Assembly: GCA_025786725.1 (NCBI GenBank)
Contig: JAHLTZ010000115.1
Location: 1-25,991, forward strand
Direction of reading: 5' to 3'
Length of the DNA: 25,991 bases
Origin: Syncephalis fuscata
Taxonomy: Eukaryota > Zoopagomycota > Zoopagomycetes > Zoopagales > Piptocephalidaceae
Part shown: positions 9,003-20,253 of the stretch, piece after piece
Position numbering within the stretch: position 1 is the first letter of the stretch
Layout of the letters: the number at the start of each line of letters is the position of its first letter
Position numbers and translations under genes: made by a program
Notes under the pieces: model-generated
Database searches by the model: none
What the model was told of the DNA's origin: nothing
What the model saw: the letters and a program-made list of their open reading frames with translations, nothing else

Positions 9003-10899
9003 GCTGATATTGGTTTGTTGAAACAAAAAAAGGTGAATAATGCAGTGTGATGCTATAGAGTAGGCAGTAGTGAGTGTTTGACAAAAAGTAGAGTGTGATG
9101 CTGATGCCACTAATTAGCTGTGCGTATTGTGTGGTCTATTTAAGTCTATGTTTAATTTGAAGCACCAGAAAACGTATTCTATGTGTTATACTACTGGAAT
9201 ACAATGTAATCATTAAAGCATGTGTAGATTGACAAAGCAGCGCCGTGACTGCATTTGGTCTAGTTCTTTGTTTTAACCTGTTTTTATTTACCCGGGTAAT
9301 ATGGCAACGCAAATAATCTGGTACATGTACAGTAAAATTCTACATAGATTTCTACTACATTACTAAACAGTCCAATTACGCAATGCAAACTGGATCTATT
9401 GGTTACAAAATACATGATTTTGCTATCCTTTGTGTTTAAGCACAAAGGATAATTACAGGCGGAAGCGGGAGCGAACAAGAGGGTGAGTCAATATTGAAAT
9501 AATATTATCGTTCTGTAAACTGCCCAGTGGGTCAGACAGCCAATTGAACAAAGAACAATAATGAATATACATTGCTACCAAACGATTTATTTAATGTAAA
9601 TGCGTGTCAGATATGAGAAAAGGAAAGAGCCATTGGTTGACAATAAATGGGCGTTGAACATGTATTTATTTGGCTATTTGTTCCCAAGTATATCGGTCGT
9701 TCCACAGATTCCTACCATTACGCATAAATTGGTTGTGGCCCTTTAAGTCATTAAAATATACTGACTGGATCACACATGCCTCAATTCGACATTGCAGCTC
9801 GACTACAAAGGCAGGTGATCTTTGTTTAGCTTCGTACTACCAGATGCCAATATAGACTGTTCTGTTGCCCATGAATTACTTTTCATTATTTATTACTTTT
9901 CAGATATATGTATTTTTGATAATAATACATTGTGTTTAGTCGTTATTATGACTAACTGATTGACCTTAAAACAACATGAACTGACTGTTACATGCATTTA
10001 TATGTCAAACATTGGGTTATATCCATTAGGTTGTCTCAGTCATATTCGTTCAGAATTAATTGTACAACAGCAGTGCATGTTATGTCAAGTAGTAGCAATT
10101 CTGCTGTGCATATGACTCACACAGCAATGGCCTGATTAAAATAACAGGTTTGCAATTTGAAATTTGTTTCAAAGGCTTGATATTTCGGTCATGTCTTTAT
10201 GTTCTGAAATCCGATACTGAAGATGCATTGTGCAAGCTATGCTTATTTTAGTAATTTATCTACTGATCACAATATCTACTGCCTGCTTTTTTAAACATTT
10301 ATCTACATTTAATATTATTTCTAAATTAAATAAATTATTCTGTTAATTAGAAAGAAGTATAGTCCAGTGGTGATCATTATAGTCCAAACTACCATTTTCA
10401 AAGCCTACATGGCTAAAGTCTTTATTAAAAAAAGGATTAAAAATTGCTACTGCTTAATTCACTAAGATTTTTATGTTACTATTTTATTTTAGAAATAACG
10501 TGTTTTGAACAAAAAACCAATAATAGAGAAAATGGAAATAAATATGCAAGTAAGATGCCAAGATTCTAAATAACTGGTTAGCTAAACCATATTATTTTTT
10601 AGAATGTAACAGTCCTTAGTTCTTTATTCCTGGTTCTTTGTTGTCGTTTTTTTCGCTTAATTGGGAACTTGTTTTTAAACAATTATCGGGCGATTGAATG
10701 CACTACATGTGTTCTTGGCTATTTCAACGCCCAAATACTTATAAAAAGTTATTTTATGTGAAATAAAGCTATCACTATGCATATTTGCCTTCCATAATTC
10801 CAAATTCTAGTTATAGTTACAAGATTTATTGATTTACTCAAACTGAAGTATTGTAAAAATACTGGAACAATACCAATAGCATACTAAATAAATTTGAAA
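9003..10899. other. Long AT-rich region without a convincing gene
   Basis: About 1.9 kb between the signal-peptide exon (-) and the broken secreted-protein gene (+), so it holds both promoters. Short open frames (9284-9478 minus, 9670-9855 plus) show no family signal and no flanking splice structure and are not called. A TTAAATAG-like element on the minus strand at about 9135-9143 lies roughly 135 bp before the predicted ATG at 9002. A perfect hairpin sits at 9425-9450. An 11-bp inverted pair, TGGGCGTTGAA at 9648-9658 and its complement at 10723-10733, may be chance or a decayed element end. Confidence 0.55.
9425..9450. repeat. Perfect 10-bp hairpin
   Basis: ATCCTTTGTG, a 6-nt spacer TTTAAG, then CACAAAGGAT: a perfect inverted repeat in otherwise unstructured intergenic DNA. 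No associated gene or element ends were found. Confidence 0.85.
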
Positions 10900-11623
10900 A
10901 TGGCCGCAAAAACGACTGCTTTCGCTGCTGGACTGTTGTGCACAGTTTTTGGATTAATCCGTGATACTTCAAAGGCCAACGTTCACTATTATCGCATAAC
11001 ACCTCAGTCTAATAATACATTATGACATACCGTTGTTTCCAATTACAATGGCATCTACACGACCAGTACTGTGCAATACCATACTTTTGATGTTGAAGTT
11101 GCCGCTCGTGGCGGAAGAGCTAGTGCTGGCGATGGATATATAAAAGTTTATCGTGATAATTGGCAACACGTTGGTAGCGCAATCATGGCGGGCAGAATGG
11201 CCTATTGCTTTTTAAATACGACGGATATGCTCGTACTTGCACTGGATACATATTCAATCTCTCTGGAAAACAAGACGGTTTACCATCTGATAGAGGAAAA
11301 ACGGGAAAAATCGCGGTGACATTGTTATTGTAGAAAAATATGACAAAGGAAACGGTAGACAAGTAACAGATAGCAGCAAATGGGCCGCGATTTTCACAGG
11401 CCCAGACGTTTCTAAATACATTGTGCAGTGCCCTCTGATACTATCCGGTCGGGGACTAACCAATAAGCCAAGTGACGGATGCTTTAAGGCCAAGTGCTTT
11501 TCATTACAGGATCTGGAAGTGAAATACTGCTTAGGTAGTCCTGATGCCACTAGTATTGCGGGCAGCAAAGCTGAGCTATATTACAAAGGCAAGAAGATAA
11601 TGGAAGCATTATTTAATGACTAA
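10900..11623 (+). pseudogene. Broken gene for an unknown secreted protein
   Basis: The ATG at 10900 opens MAAKTTAFAAGLLCTVFGLI, a plausible signal peptide, followed by RDTSKANVHYYRITPQSNNTL. An in-frame TGA stands at 11023-11025, after 41 codons. The same frame then continues without interruption to 11319 (YNGIYTTSTVQYHTFDVEV, then VYRDNWQHVGSAIM, then NTTDMLVLALDTYSISLEN). Reading moves to another frame near 11285-11310, by an A-rich run, and continues through GDIVIVEKYDKGNG, WAAIFTGPDVSKYIVQCP and a Cys-containing tail to TAA at 11621-11623. No intron with this genome's usual signals removes either lesion. The intact product would be about 240 aa. Family unknown. Either a pseudogene or a gene with assembly errors; the adjacent signal-peptide microexon gene makes this a small block of putatively secreted, lineage-specific proteins. 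Confidence 0.65.
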
Positions 11624-11839
11624 GTCTCTTGCTGTTCAATTCACTCAACACGAATGTTTATTCAATGTTAGTTAAAGTAATTGGTACATAGCAACTTTTT
11701 AGAGCGCTATTTTTTTGTACGAGTAACAATAATCATTATAATGATATTTAATATTTTATCTTATCAACTACGCCGTTTTGAAAAATAACAACTTAATAAG
11801 TCTTAACATTAACACTATAAACATATAATTTGACTACAA

Positions 11840-11845
11840 TTTATT
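11840..11845 (-). terminator. Poly(A) signal of glutamate decarboxylase
   Basis: Minus-strand AATAAA, 37 nt beyond the TAA stop at 11882-11884. Position fits; use not shown. Confidence 0.45.
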
Positions 11846-11881
11846 GCATCATGTTCACAAAGTAACAAATATACAATGTAG

Positions 11882-13888
11882 TTAGCAAGGTCTAGCATAT
11901 CCATGTTGCTTTTTGTGTTCAAATGGATCAGCCTCCTCAGAACTAATATCCGTTTCTTTGACCATCGCCACAGAACAAGTTCCTTCTAGATTCGATTCCA
12001 TCAGGCTTTTTATAGCGTTTACTGCATCTTTCATTACACGCGTCACCAAATCGACCGTGGTACTTTCGTGAATGACTATACGAAGAATTTTAGTGTTCTC
12101 GCAATTGGGAGCCAATGCATACGCAGGAATAATCCAGCCATGGTATCGCATTAAAGCAGAAAAACGATACTCTGTCAGTTGCTTGAATTCTTTCTTTAGT
12201 TTATCTGATATTTTGAATGCCACCAGCGGTAGTGCCGCTACATATCCTGAAGAATTATCCGCTGGTTTATGGATACAGGATATAACGTCAAAAAACCCAG
12301 TTTTCATCAATCCTGCAGACAGGAGACGTGCATTGCTCAAACACGTATTCATAACGTTGGTATATCCAACTCGGCCCAGTCGTAAGAAGTTGTAATATTG
12401 TGCCATTACAAAACAAGATGGTCGGGAGAAATTCAGTGTAAACGTGTGCTCAGTTCCTACAAAACAATAAATCAAATGAGCAATACTGTCTAATGGTATT
12501 CAGCAATACTTACCTCCAAGATAATGTAATTCAAAGACTAAATCTTTTGGTAATACATCTTGATTTCTCCATACAACCCATCCTATGCCCTGAAATAGTA
12601 TAATGTTAATTGAATAGGTGAATAAAAATGTAAATAGCTTACTGGATAGACGAGTCCGAATTTATGACCACTAGCATTGATGCTTACAACACGTGGCAAT
12701 TCAAAGCTCCAACGTAAATCAGGCGTTGCAAAGGGTGCCACAAAACCACCCGAAGCAGCATCAACGTGAACATGTACGTCAAGACCGGTACGTTCTTCAA
12801 GCTCATCCAGCAGTTTGCAAAGCTTTTCTATTGGTTCGTAATGACCAGTATAAGTAGAGCCAAGGATAGCCTTGTTAATATCTAGTTAGCAAATACTATA
12901 GCATAAGATTAAAGCAGGCTTTGTTACTTACAAAAATACCTATGGTATTTTCATCAACCATGCTTACGGCCTTTTCGGCATCTAAGCAATAGTTGCTCTC
13001 TTCTGATACTGATACACGTCGTGGCTCAACATCAAAATACCGAGCAAACTTTTCCATAACTACCTAAAATAGTTGTAATCAATTAATGTTAATTAATTTA
13101 TAGTAATTATTAGTAAAACCTATTACCTGAGCATTATATCCGAAAATAATATTTGGTTTACTCGTATCTTTATTTTTAGCTTGTTGTTTCTTGCGCCATA
13201 TCCATTTCAATGCTAGACCGGCGAGCATAACACCTTCTGAAGAACCGGCCACTGCAGTACCGATTGCTTTCTGATCGTTATCGGTGGGCCCTTTCCACAA
13301 ATCGGCCAAAATAGATACACAGCGCTCATGAATGTCTTGAGTCACTGGATATTCGTCCTAACACAGTTGATAGGACATATATAATTTATTATTTAACGAA
13401 TAAACCAAAAATGTATTTATAACTAGACATACCATATCGGCAAAATTCTTGGAAATTGAATCCATAATTAGTTTCTCACATTCTGGTTCCATCCATGTCG
13501 ATACTAAACAAAAGTGTGTCAATAACCAATCAATAATCCAGCTATAGCCTAGTTACTTACAAAATGTGGCAAAATTCTATTTCCAATCTATTAATACTAC
13601 TATTGCTTATTTGCATAATGATGGTAACTTACGGCAACTGGACGGCCATCCAACTCAAGTTCGTCATGGATAGCTCGGTAGGCAACAGTGGGAGCAAGGC
13701 CATTTTGACTTAATTCATACTAAGTATATTAAATGGCATTAAATACTTGAATAGGCAAATGCTGCACCTACCTTTGGAATATTCTGATCAAAATAGCGCG
13801 CGGCATAGGCCATTGGCTGAAGATGTGTATGGGTGTTTAGCGATACCTTTGGTTTTTTACCATGTTTGCTAATATGTTTATGCAGCAT
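11882..13888 (-). CDS. GAD1: Glutamate decarboxylase (PLP-dependent)
   Basis: Group II PLP decarboxylase converting glutamate to GABA and CO2 in the cytosol; in fungi it feeds the GABA shunt and stress tolerance. Nine exons: 13772-13888, 13633-13719, 13561-13576 (16 nt), 13433-13503, 13127-13357, 12932-13063, 12643-12870, 12514-12589 and 11882-12456. All phases agree, giving 510 aa. Family marks in order: [20 protein letters not shown], then [19 protein letters not shown], then [25 protein letters not shown] (cofactor Asp) and [14 protein letters not shown] with the PLP-binding Lys, followed by [14 protein letters not shown], then TLNFSRPS and [15 protein letters not shown]. The C-terminal ~30 residues (from [10 protein letters not shown] to a final Cys) are charged and less conserved. 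Tandem with NUP160, 323 bp downstream of its stop, and convergent with the broken secreted gene. Confidence 0.96.
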
Positions 13889-14211
13889 TTTGAATGTTTA
13901 CACTATTGAGCTAACAAAGAAAACAGTAATTGAAAGTGGCAATGGAGTAGCAAGTTGGTTGATATGCTATTAAGCAAGCTATTTATTAAAGACTGCTGAA
14001 ACTAATGATACCATGATGACTTAAAGGTATGAAACCGAAACTGACTGTGTAATCGCAATGACTAGTATATTGCTCAATCTGATGTCACACCATTTATAGC
14101 CAATATCAGTTATATAAATAGACACACACACATATGCATATGCCATATTATCAGTAGTTATTCTTAATTTAATATAGAAAAAAACAACATTGCGAAATAA
14201 CTGAATAAACA
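13889..14211. other. Intergenic region, NUP160 3' end to GAD promoter
   Basis: AT-rich, 323 bp. It contains a short alternating CATATGCATATG stretch near 14130-14142 and a small CA run at 14122-14131. No gene or clear promoter element seen. Confidence 0.5.
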
Positions 14212-17200
14212 TTAAATCATCGCTGATGCTAATCGTTGATGATCCTCGGTTTTAACCACATTAAAGTAGTCGTTCAATTTGGATGACAATGCACGATGTA
14301 GTTGGGCCAGTGAAGATGCATCCTCGCCAAACATGGCTATTTCAAGTTCTTCATCCTCGCCGAGTAGGTTACTTGTAGACTGCCCCGTTGAATCCTCGAG
14401 TGCCTTGACCAATGTATCCAGTAGTGAATAGGGCAGCCAGTGCAACGAGGTAGTTACCGGCTTGTTATCCGAAGCATTGATTTCCTAACAGAACTACTAG
14501 TAAGCTATCAATTTATCAGCATGCTTTAGTAACATTACCTTTTCAATTTGAAGTAACGCTTGCTTGCCAGCCTCTTCAATCAAATTATGTTTTAAATAGA
14601 TGCGAATAAGATCTTCAGGATTATGTTTCTACAAATACTATTAATAAACTACACTAATTTGCATAGCAATCCAAACAATTACCGTGTAAAAGTGCACAAG
14701 CCAGGCAGGAATCTTGGCATGTCTATTAAGTTTAAGTGTTTCTTCGAGTACAAGCGCACGATATTGATACTGTGTATTGCTGCTGTCATATCGTTCTAAT
14801 AGCTGTTCAAGCAGTCTCCATGCCCGCGACGAAGGCGGTCCTTCCATCGTCTCGGTACATGATGCGTCGTTATCGGTGCTAATGTCAAAGATACGATCTT
14901 GTACATTGTAGGCCCAAGGTCTAGTATAATTATTACAATATTAATCATATAGTTCATCCACTAGTTACTTCAACCTACTTTCCCTCCAAATCCTCTTGTG
15001 CCAATCGAACACACTTTCTAACCATGCTAATAAATATCGGTGACAGATCCAATGAAAATACTTTTGACAAAGCAAATGCATGTCCATACTGTCCACGTTG
15101 ATTAAATAAATTAACTGCGTCTGCTGGTTTAATAGCCCACACTGTTACAAATCATCAGCAATGTTGTTATATAACTAAAACTACTATAATCATACAACTT
15201 ACTTGTCTTGGCAATTTCTGGGTATGATCTTATTAACTGAAGACGAGCCAATGCTAATCCATATTCTCGTTTCATATCATCAATATCGATCATCAATGTG
15301 CTAGTTGTAGTGCCTATATCATTGCGATTAGACGCTTGATTCATAGCTATATGATTTCGTCTAATGCTCACCCTCAATATCGCCTTCTTGTAATCGAATA
15401 CGACGGCGTTTACGTGTCTAATCATTCATAATGCTATAGATCAATAAAATTAACAATATAACAATAACTTACCATATTTGCACTGTCATTGCCCTTTTCA
15501 TTATTATTATTATTGTTGTTATTATTATTATTATTATGTAAGTCATCATCCACATCGTCAACCAGTATCCATGCATGTGCCCCATCAACTAAATGTAATG
15601 CATTCATGGCAGCTAAATAGCTACGTGCTTGATTGGCAATAACATCAACGTGAAATGTCGATGGCATTACTCGACCGAGTCCTTGGGCATTATTATACAT
15701 GGCACGAGCCGCTAATATACAAATAAATAAGTATAGCCATGATTATTTAGTTATCAGTGCTACTTACCATGACGGAAGTTGCCTCGATGTACGTGATATG
15801 CATAGAGTACACGATAGTAATTAGGTGTAGAAAGTACACCACATGTCCGTGCTCTAAATTCTAATGTGGTCTCAACTTCTGATTGAAGTGCACCAAAAGC
15901 ATATCCACACAATTTGCCTATTTGTTGATGATCACATAGTTTAATAATAAATTGGCTTAGACAAGTAGTTTGTCTATTCATATACATTAACAAATCATTA
16001 ATACGTCTATTTAATATTAATCATTTACTTACTTTGTTGAATCTGGATTCTCCATCATAGCCATAAATGCATCATCATATTGATGGAGTGCCAAATGGCA
16101 TTTAAATAATTGAGAGTATAATTGAGCCGATAACTGTTGATTCTATATCCACAACTAATTAGTTAACTAACTAACTAACTAACTAGCTAACTAACTACTA
16201 ATTATTAATTATTATTACTTACCTCATTGGATGAAGATGCTAAACGGAATTTCAATGCTAAGCGATAAAAATCAGCTGCAAATTCATAATGGGCCTTTTT
16301 CTCAAATAGATCTGCTACATAGGCATAATAGCCATCAATGGCGGTATAGGCCGTAGCAGTAGCACTTGATCCAAATAGAGCTGTGGCACTTGATGGCTCT
16401 ACCAATACTGAATTAAACAACGCTAAACTAGCATTTGTATCCAATGCCGGCGTTTCTATTATAGATATCAGAAATTAATCCACTAACAATAACAAATAAT
16501 AAAATATGCTTACCTAATTGAGCACCGGCTTTTGTAAAGTTATCACTAGCTTTTTCGTATTCGTTATGGCGTAGATGAATGGTGCCGCGTAAATGACATA
16601 CAATGGGTGTCGATGATAGTAGCTGCAAACTTTGATAACTAATATGAGATTGATCAAGTGATAGTAAATGGGCGGCTAGCTTAGTCGCTTCCAATTCATT
16701 CTCATCTTCTATCATGGTAGTCGTCTGTGTTGAATCAATCGTGCCTGGTAAACATGATTGAATATGTTCTGCACCCAATACAACAACTTCTGATAAAGAG
16801 TCGCTCATTATTTGAACCGAGTAGAATGACCGTATTAGCGAATGGATAACACTATGATAGTAATAGCGATCGGCTACTTGAATAGAAGCATCGGTGACAT
16901 CCGATACTTGCAATTTTGTAAAATATTTAATAAAGTCATCTTCTTTAAATACATTACCGGTTGTTCCTATGGTCGATTTAGTGCCTTGACCAATGGTTTT
17001 GCGATTAAATGAACTGCTAACTTGAGATGCACTTGATACGTCACATAGTCGTTTAAGCATAATGCAGTAGCGTACTGTTTGTACACATCGGGCAACCAGT
17101 GTTGATTCTAGTCGTGGCACCTTCTTTAATGCCGGGTCTAGTAAACAGAATAGCACAAGTATAACAAGTCGAATTGATAGTTGATGGGCCGTATTAATGC

Positions 17201-19696
17201 GTTGTACTAATGCAGCAACCACTGTCGATTCAACAAGACGAGATGCACGCTGTGACGGTAGAATATCCATACCCGATGGTAATGGGCCTTGAATAACGCG
17301 TAGTAGCTGTTCAATAGCCTTGGGTAACTGATGACAGCCGCGAATAAGACCGAATAAACGGTATTGGCAATGAGAAGATAGTCGTTCACGGGTCATCTCA
17401 TAGATATCAAAGCCTGACATGTCAAGTGGTTCATTGGTAGCTGTAATGAGCATTACACGCAGTTCTTCTTCTACATAGCGTAGCATTTCATCGCCCATAT
17501 CTTCTTGGAGTGACATGATAGCCTCGAGTAGACTTGTCACATCTTCTCGGCCAGTTTGTTCGATCATTGAAGGGAAATGCTCTTTAAATGTGTCTGCTGG
17601 CAGAAATGATAATGCGGCCAGATCGTATTGCTCATCGACATGATGCCATAGCAGTTCAAGTTCACTGCATCGACGTATAAAGGAAAGTGCTCGTTTACGT
17701 AGTGTACAGACCATACCTAAGGATGAATCAACAAATAGACCCATAGGTTGTCGCGTAGCTTCACGTAATTGTAAACAAATAGTTAAAAAGCGGTACCATT
17801 CCTTCTTTACTGTCTCGGAGAATTCATCGAGTAGTAAGGCACCGGTTGGCTCGTAGACTGGTAGTGTTAGACGACGAGATATGGCATTAGTTACACGCTC
17901 TACCAATAGTGCCTCATTGACTGGCTGATTATCTTTACGATCCAATGATGTACGATCTGCTGATCGGCTTTCATATCGGTCAAGTGCCTTTTCAATAATA
18001 GCATAGGAGAATCGATTTGGGAAGAAAATATGCTGTAAATATAGCTGAGAAACAGCTTCAGGCTGCGCTTCAACCATTGAATTAAGTTGATTTAGATCGA
18101 ATAAATCAGGCAACTCAGTAGCTACTGAGAACCATCGGTCGCCGTATAGTCCACGATAAATAGACGATATTTTGGTATCAGTTTGTACACTTGTGATAAG
18201 TGTGGTTGAGTCGGTCATTTGCTGGTCATCCTTTTCGGTCATTTCGTATTCCACTTCATGTGTAGTGCTGGTTATTGTTGGTAGAGCAAGAAAGGTAAAT
18301 CGAATATCAACTTGTTGTTGCTGTTGTTGCCACAATGTCCATAGTCGCAATATATGGCTTGCTGTCTGGCTACTTGAATCCATAATATACTCACAAGCAA
18401 TATCTAATAGACCAAATGTATCGCCACCGCCATTGGCTACTGAAAATGTCCAAGGCGATGGATGCGTGTAAACCTTACAGAGTTGATCCAAATGACCTGA
18501 TTGATCCAGTTGGCCTCTTAGTACAGTGAATACTTGTTCATGATCATTAGGAACATAGGCCAGTAAATGGAATGTTGGTGAGTTAATATCAGAAGCAAAT
18601 GGCACATCATCCAATAGCCAGATACAGCGACGTGGTTGATCTGGTAGTAAAGAAGGCGTAGCTGTAGCGGCAATTCGATGATTTTCTAATTGATTTGGGT
18701 CATGTTGTAAAAGTGGTTTGGACCAAATGCATTTACGACGTGTCAATGACCAGGCCCTTAAATAGCCATCTCGACATATACCAAAGATGAAGGTATCACG
18801 ATCAAATGTATAAGTAGTCATACTAACTACTTGTTCAGGTGTTGAAGATGCCTCATAAACCGGCATGCCATCCATATTATCTGATGATGACACGCCTGAT
18901 GTTCCTCGTTTAAAGGCATGTGATATCATACGTGCTGGTGCTACTAGCATTTGTGCTAATAAAGATTCAGGATTAAATATTGTCTCCACCACTAGTTAAA
19001 TACACAGATTAATTAATTAACTAAGCATTACTATTTAATTTACTTACCGCCCTGATTTGTAAATCCATTAGCATCAATTGAACGTGGTTTTAAACTTTTT
19101 GGTAATTCAATTGAAAATAGTGATCCGTCAGTACAGGCAACAACGATTGTATTGGCATTAATACTCTTCATCATTACTGGTGCACATTCGCCGGTTAGCG
19201 ATTGCATACGGTAGATACAGATATCCACTGCATCAAGAGATTGTATTTGAAATAGCTGTGGCTGGTGGAAACTTAATCGAACTACTGTGCCGGTTACTAG
19301 CAGTAATAGACAGTGTAAACGACGCGTTGTTATATCTTCAAACCAACTAACACTAGGCAGAATAGCCGATGGAAATCGAAAACGAATTGGTGCTGTCGCT
19401 TGTGTCGTATCACCGCCTGATGGCAGTTCAGCGGCACTACGTTCATGGCCTAGCAATAATCGACTAACCTCAAGTACTTGGTTATTCTGGATGACACGCC
19501 ATTCAACACAAGTGTCATGTTCAGCCTCCAATTTATAGAGTGAGCCAGCTAGCGGCGGCGCCGAACGGGTCTGATAAAGAAACGGCGGCTGTGGTTCATA
19601 GTCAAACACGGCTTGTTCTACAATAGTCCCGTCGTTAGGCCGATACGTTGTTGACGGCACCAGCGTCTCTTTAAACCATAGATCTTTTGTCGACAT
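14212..19696 (-). CDS. NUP160: Nucleoporin NUP160/Nup120
   Basis: Large scaffold nucleoporin of the Y (Nup107-160/Nup84) complex at the nuclear pore. Twelve exons: 19048-19696, 16514-18991, 16223-16455, 16033-16142, 15768-16006, 15473-15711, 15372-15417, 15203-15313, 14979-15141, 14683-14920, 14539-14628 and 14212-14484. Phases all agree, total 1,622 aa, somewhat longer than human (~1,436). N-terminal beta-propeller marks: RDTFIFGICRDGYLRAWSL near residue 265, and WLLDDVPF. The propeller-to-helical transition has LYLQHIFFPNRFSYAIIEKAL, then SSLGMVCTLRKRALSFI. Helical solenoid marks are AYVADLFEKKAHYEFAADFY, YYRVLYAYHVHRGNFRHG, DMKREYGLALARLQLIRSYP, AWRLLEQLLERYD and LHWLPYSLLDTLVKALE, each matching NUP160 landmarks. 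A tract of 12 Asn interrupts the solenoid. The intron at 15314-15371 is 58 nt. The start is the ATG at 19694-19696; a preceding TTG is not used. Confidence 0.93.
15500..15535 (-). repeat. Trinucleotide repeat encoding 12 Asn in NUP160
   Basis: Twelve consecutive Asn codons (ten AAT, two AAC) between DDVDDDLH and EKGNDSAN. It lies in a loop of the helical region and is likely length-variable. Confidence 0.9.
16163..16196. repeat. CTAA tetranucleotide repeat in NUP160 intron 3
   Basis: A run of near-perfect CTAA units interrupted once by CTAG. It occupies the intron between exons 16223-16455 and 16033-16142. On the coding strand it reads TTAG, and AACTAATTAG downstream supplies a plausible branch site. 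Confidence 0.8.
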
Positions 19697-20253
19697 CAAT
19701 ATAGGTGCTGTGTATAGAGTAGTAGTAGCAGTAGTAGCAGTAGTAGGTCAGGTTGATTGACTGTACAATCACGGCAACACTAGCAACAAGCTGTGCTATC
19801 AACAAACTATCGACTAATCGGTCAATAGGTAGGCTATTGTACGGATCGTGTCAATAACCAACAAACAAAAAGACCAAACGAATACCCACTTTAATAGTCA
19901 GTAAAACCAAAGCTGCTTTAAAACAATAATAACAATGATAACAACAACTTCATTAAAGCGCGCCCGATCTAAAACTTCAAAAATCAAAAACTGGATCATT
20001 TTCTCTCAATGTCTGTGACGGTGGTTCCTTTAGCGACCTTACTAGACACCAAGTGTTCAAACGCTATTCGGTCTATTTCCCTCATCTTTTTTTACGCAAA
20101 GCATTGTCTCGTTTACCAACCATTGTTGTTATTGTTGTTGTCTTATTGTTGTTGTTGTTGTTGCCGGCCCTATCGCTCCATTTACCTCTTAGTCTCTTAC
20201 TGCCACCAAACACTTATCATTTCTAGTGACCACTTCTTTCTTCATTGTTTACC
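19697..20253. promoter_or_regulatory. Divergent promoter region of NUP160 and VAMP7
   Basis: 557 bp between the two ATGs. It holds a GTAGTAGCA-type trinucleotide run at about 19718-19747 and a TTG-rich tract at about 20122-20163 in the likely VAMP7 5' UTR. No TATA box or recognisable factor site was found. An open frame at 20009-20278 is mostly the TTG repeat and is not a gene. Confidence 0.45.

Noticed and set aside
8898-9110. Longer reading start upstream of the signal peptide (position 9110)
   Set aside because: The added N-terminus places the hydrophobic core about 40 residues in; the ATG at 9002 gives a standard signal peptide.
9284-9478. Small Cys-containing open frame on the minus strand
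   Set aside because: No splice context, no signal peptide and no family similarity; consistent with a chance frame.
9670-9855. Possible retroelement polymerase remnant
   Set aside because: A few residues in the translation are vaguely suggestive but there is no catalytic motif, no terminal repeat and no continuous frame.
11023-11025. TGA read as tryptophan (code change)
   Set aside because: LAMTOR5 and enolase-phosphatase both end at TGA in positions that match family ends, so TGA is a normal stop.
12072-12395. Plus-strand open frame opposite the last GAD exon
   Set aside because: Shadow of the well-supported GAD coding strand.
15314-15371. A 25-nt ultra-short intron in NUP160 (GTGAGC to the nearest TAG)
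   Set aside because: A 58-nt intron using the same donor and a later TAG restores the same frame, has a TCTAAT branch site and fits normal intron size.
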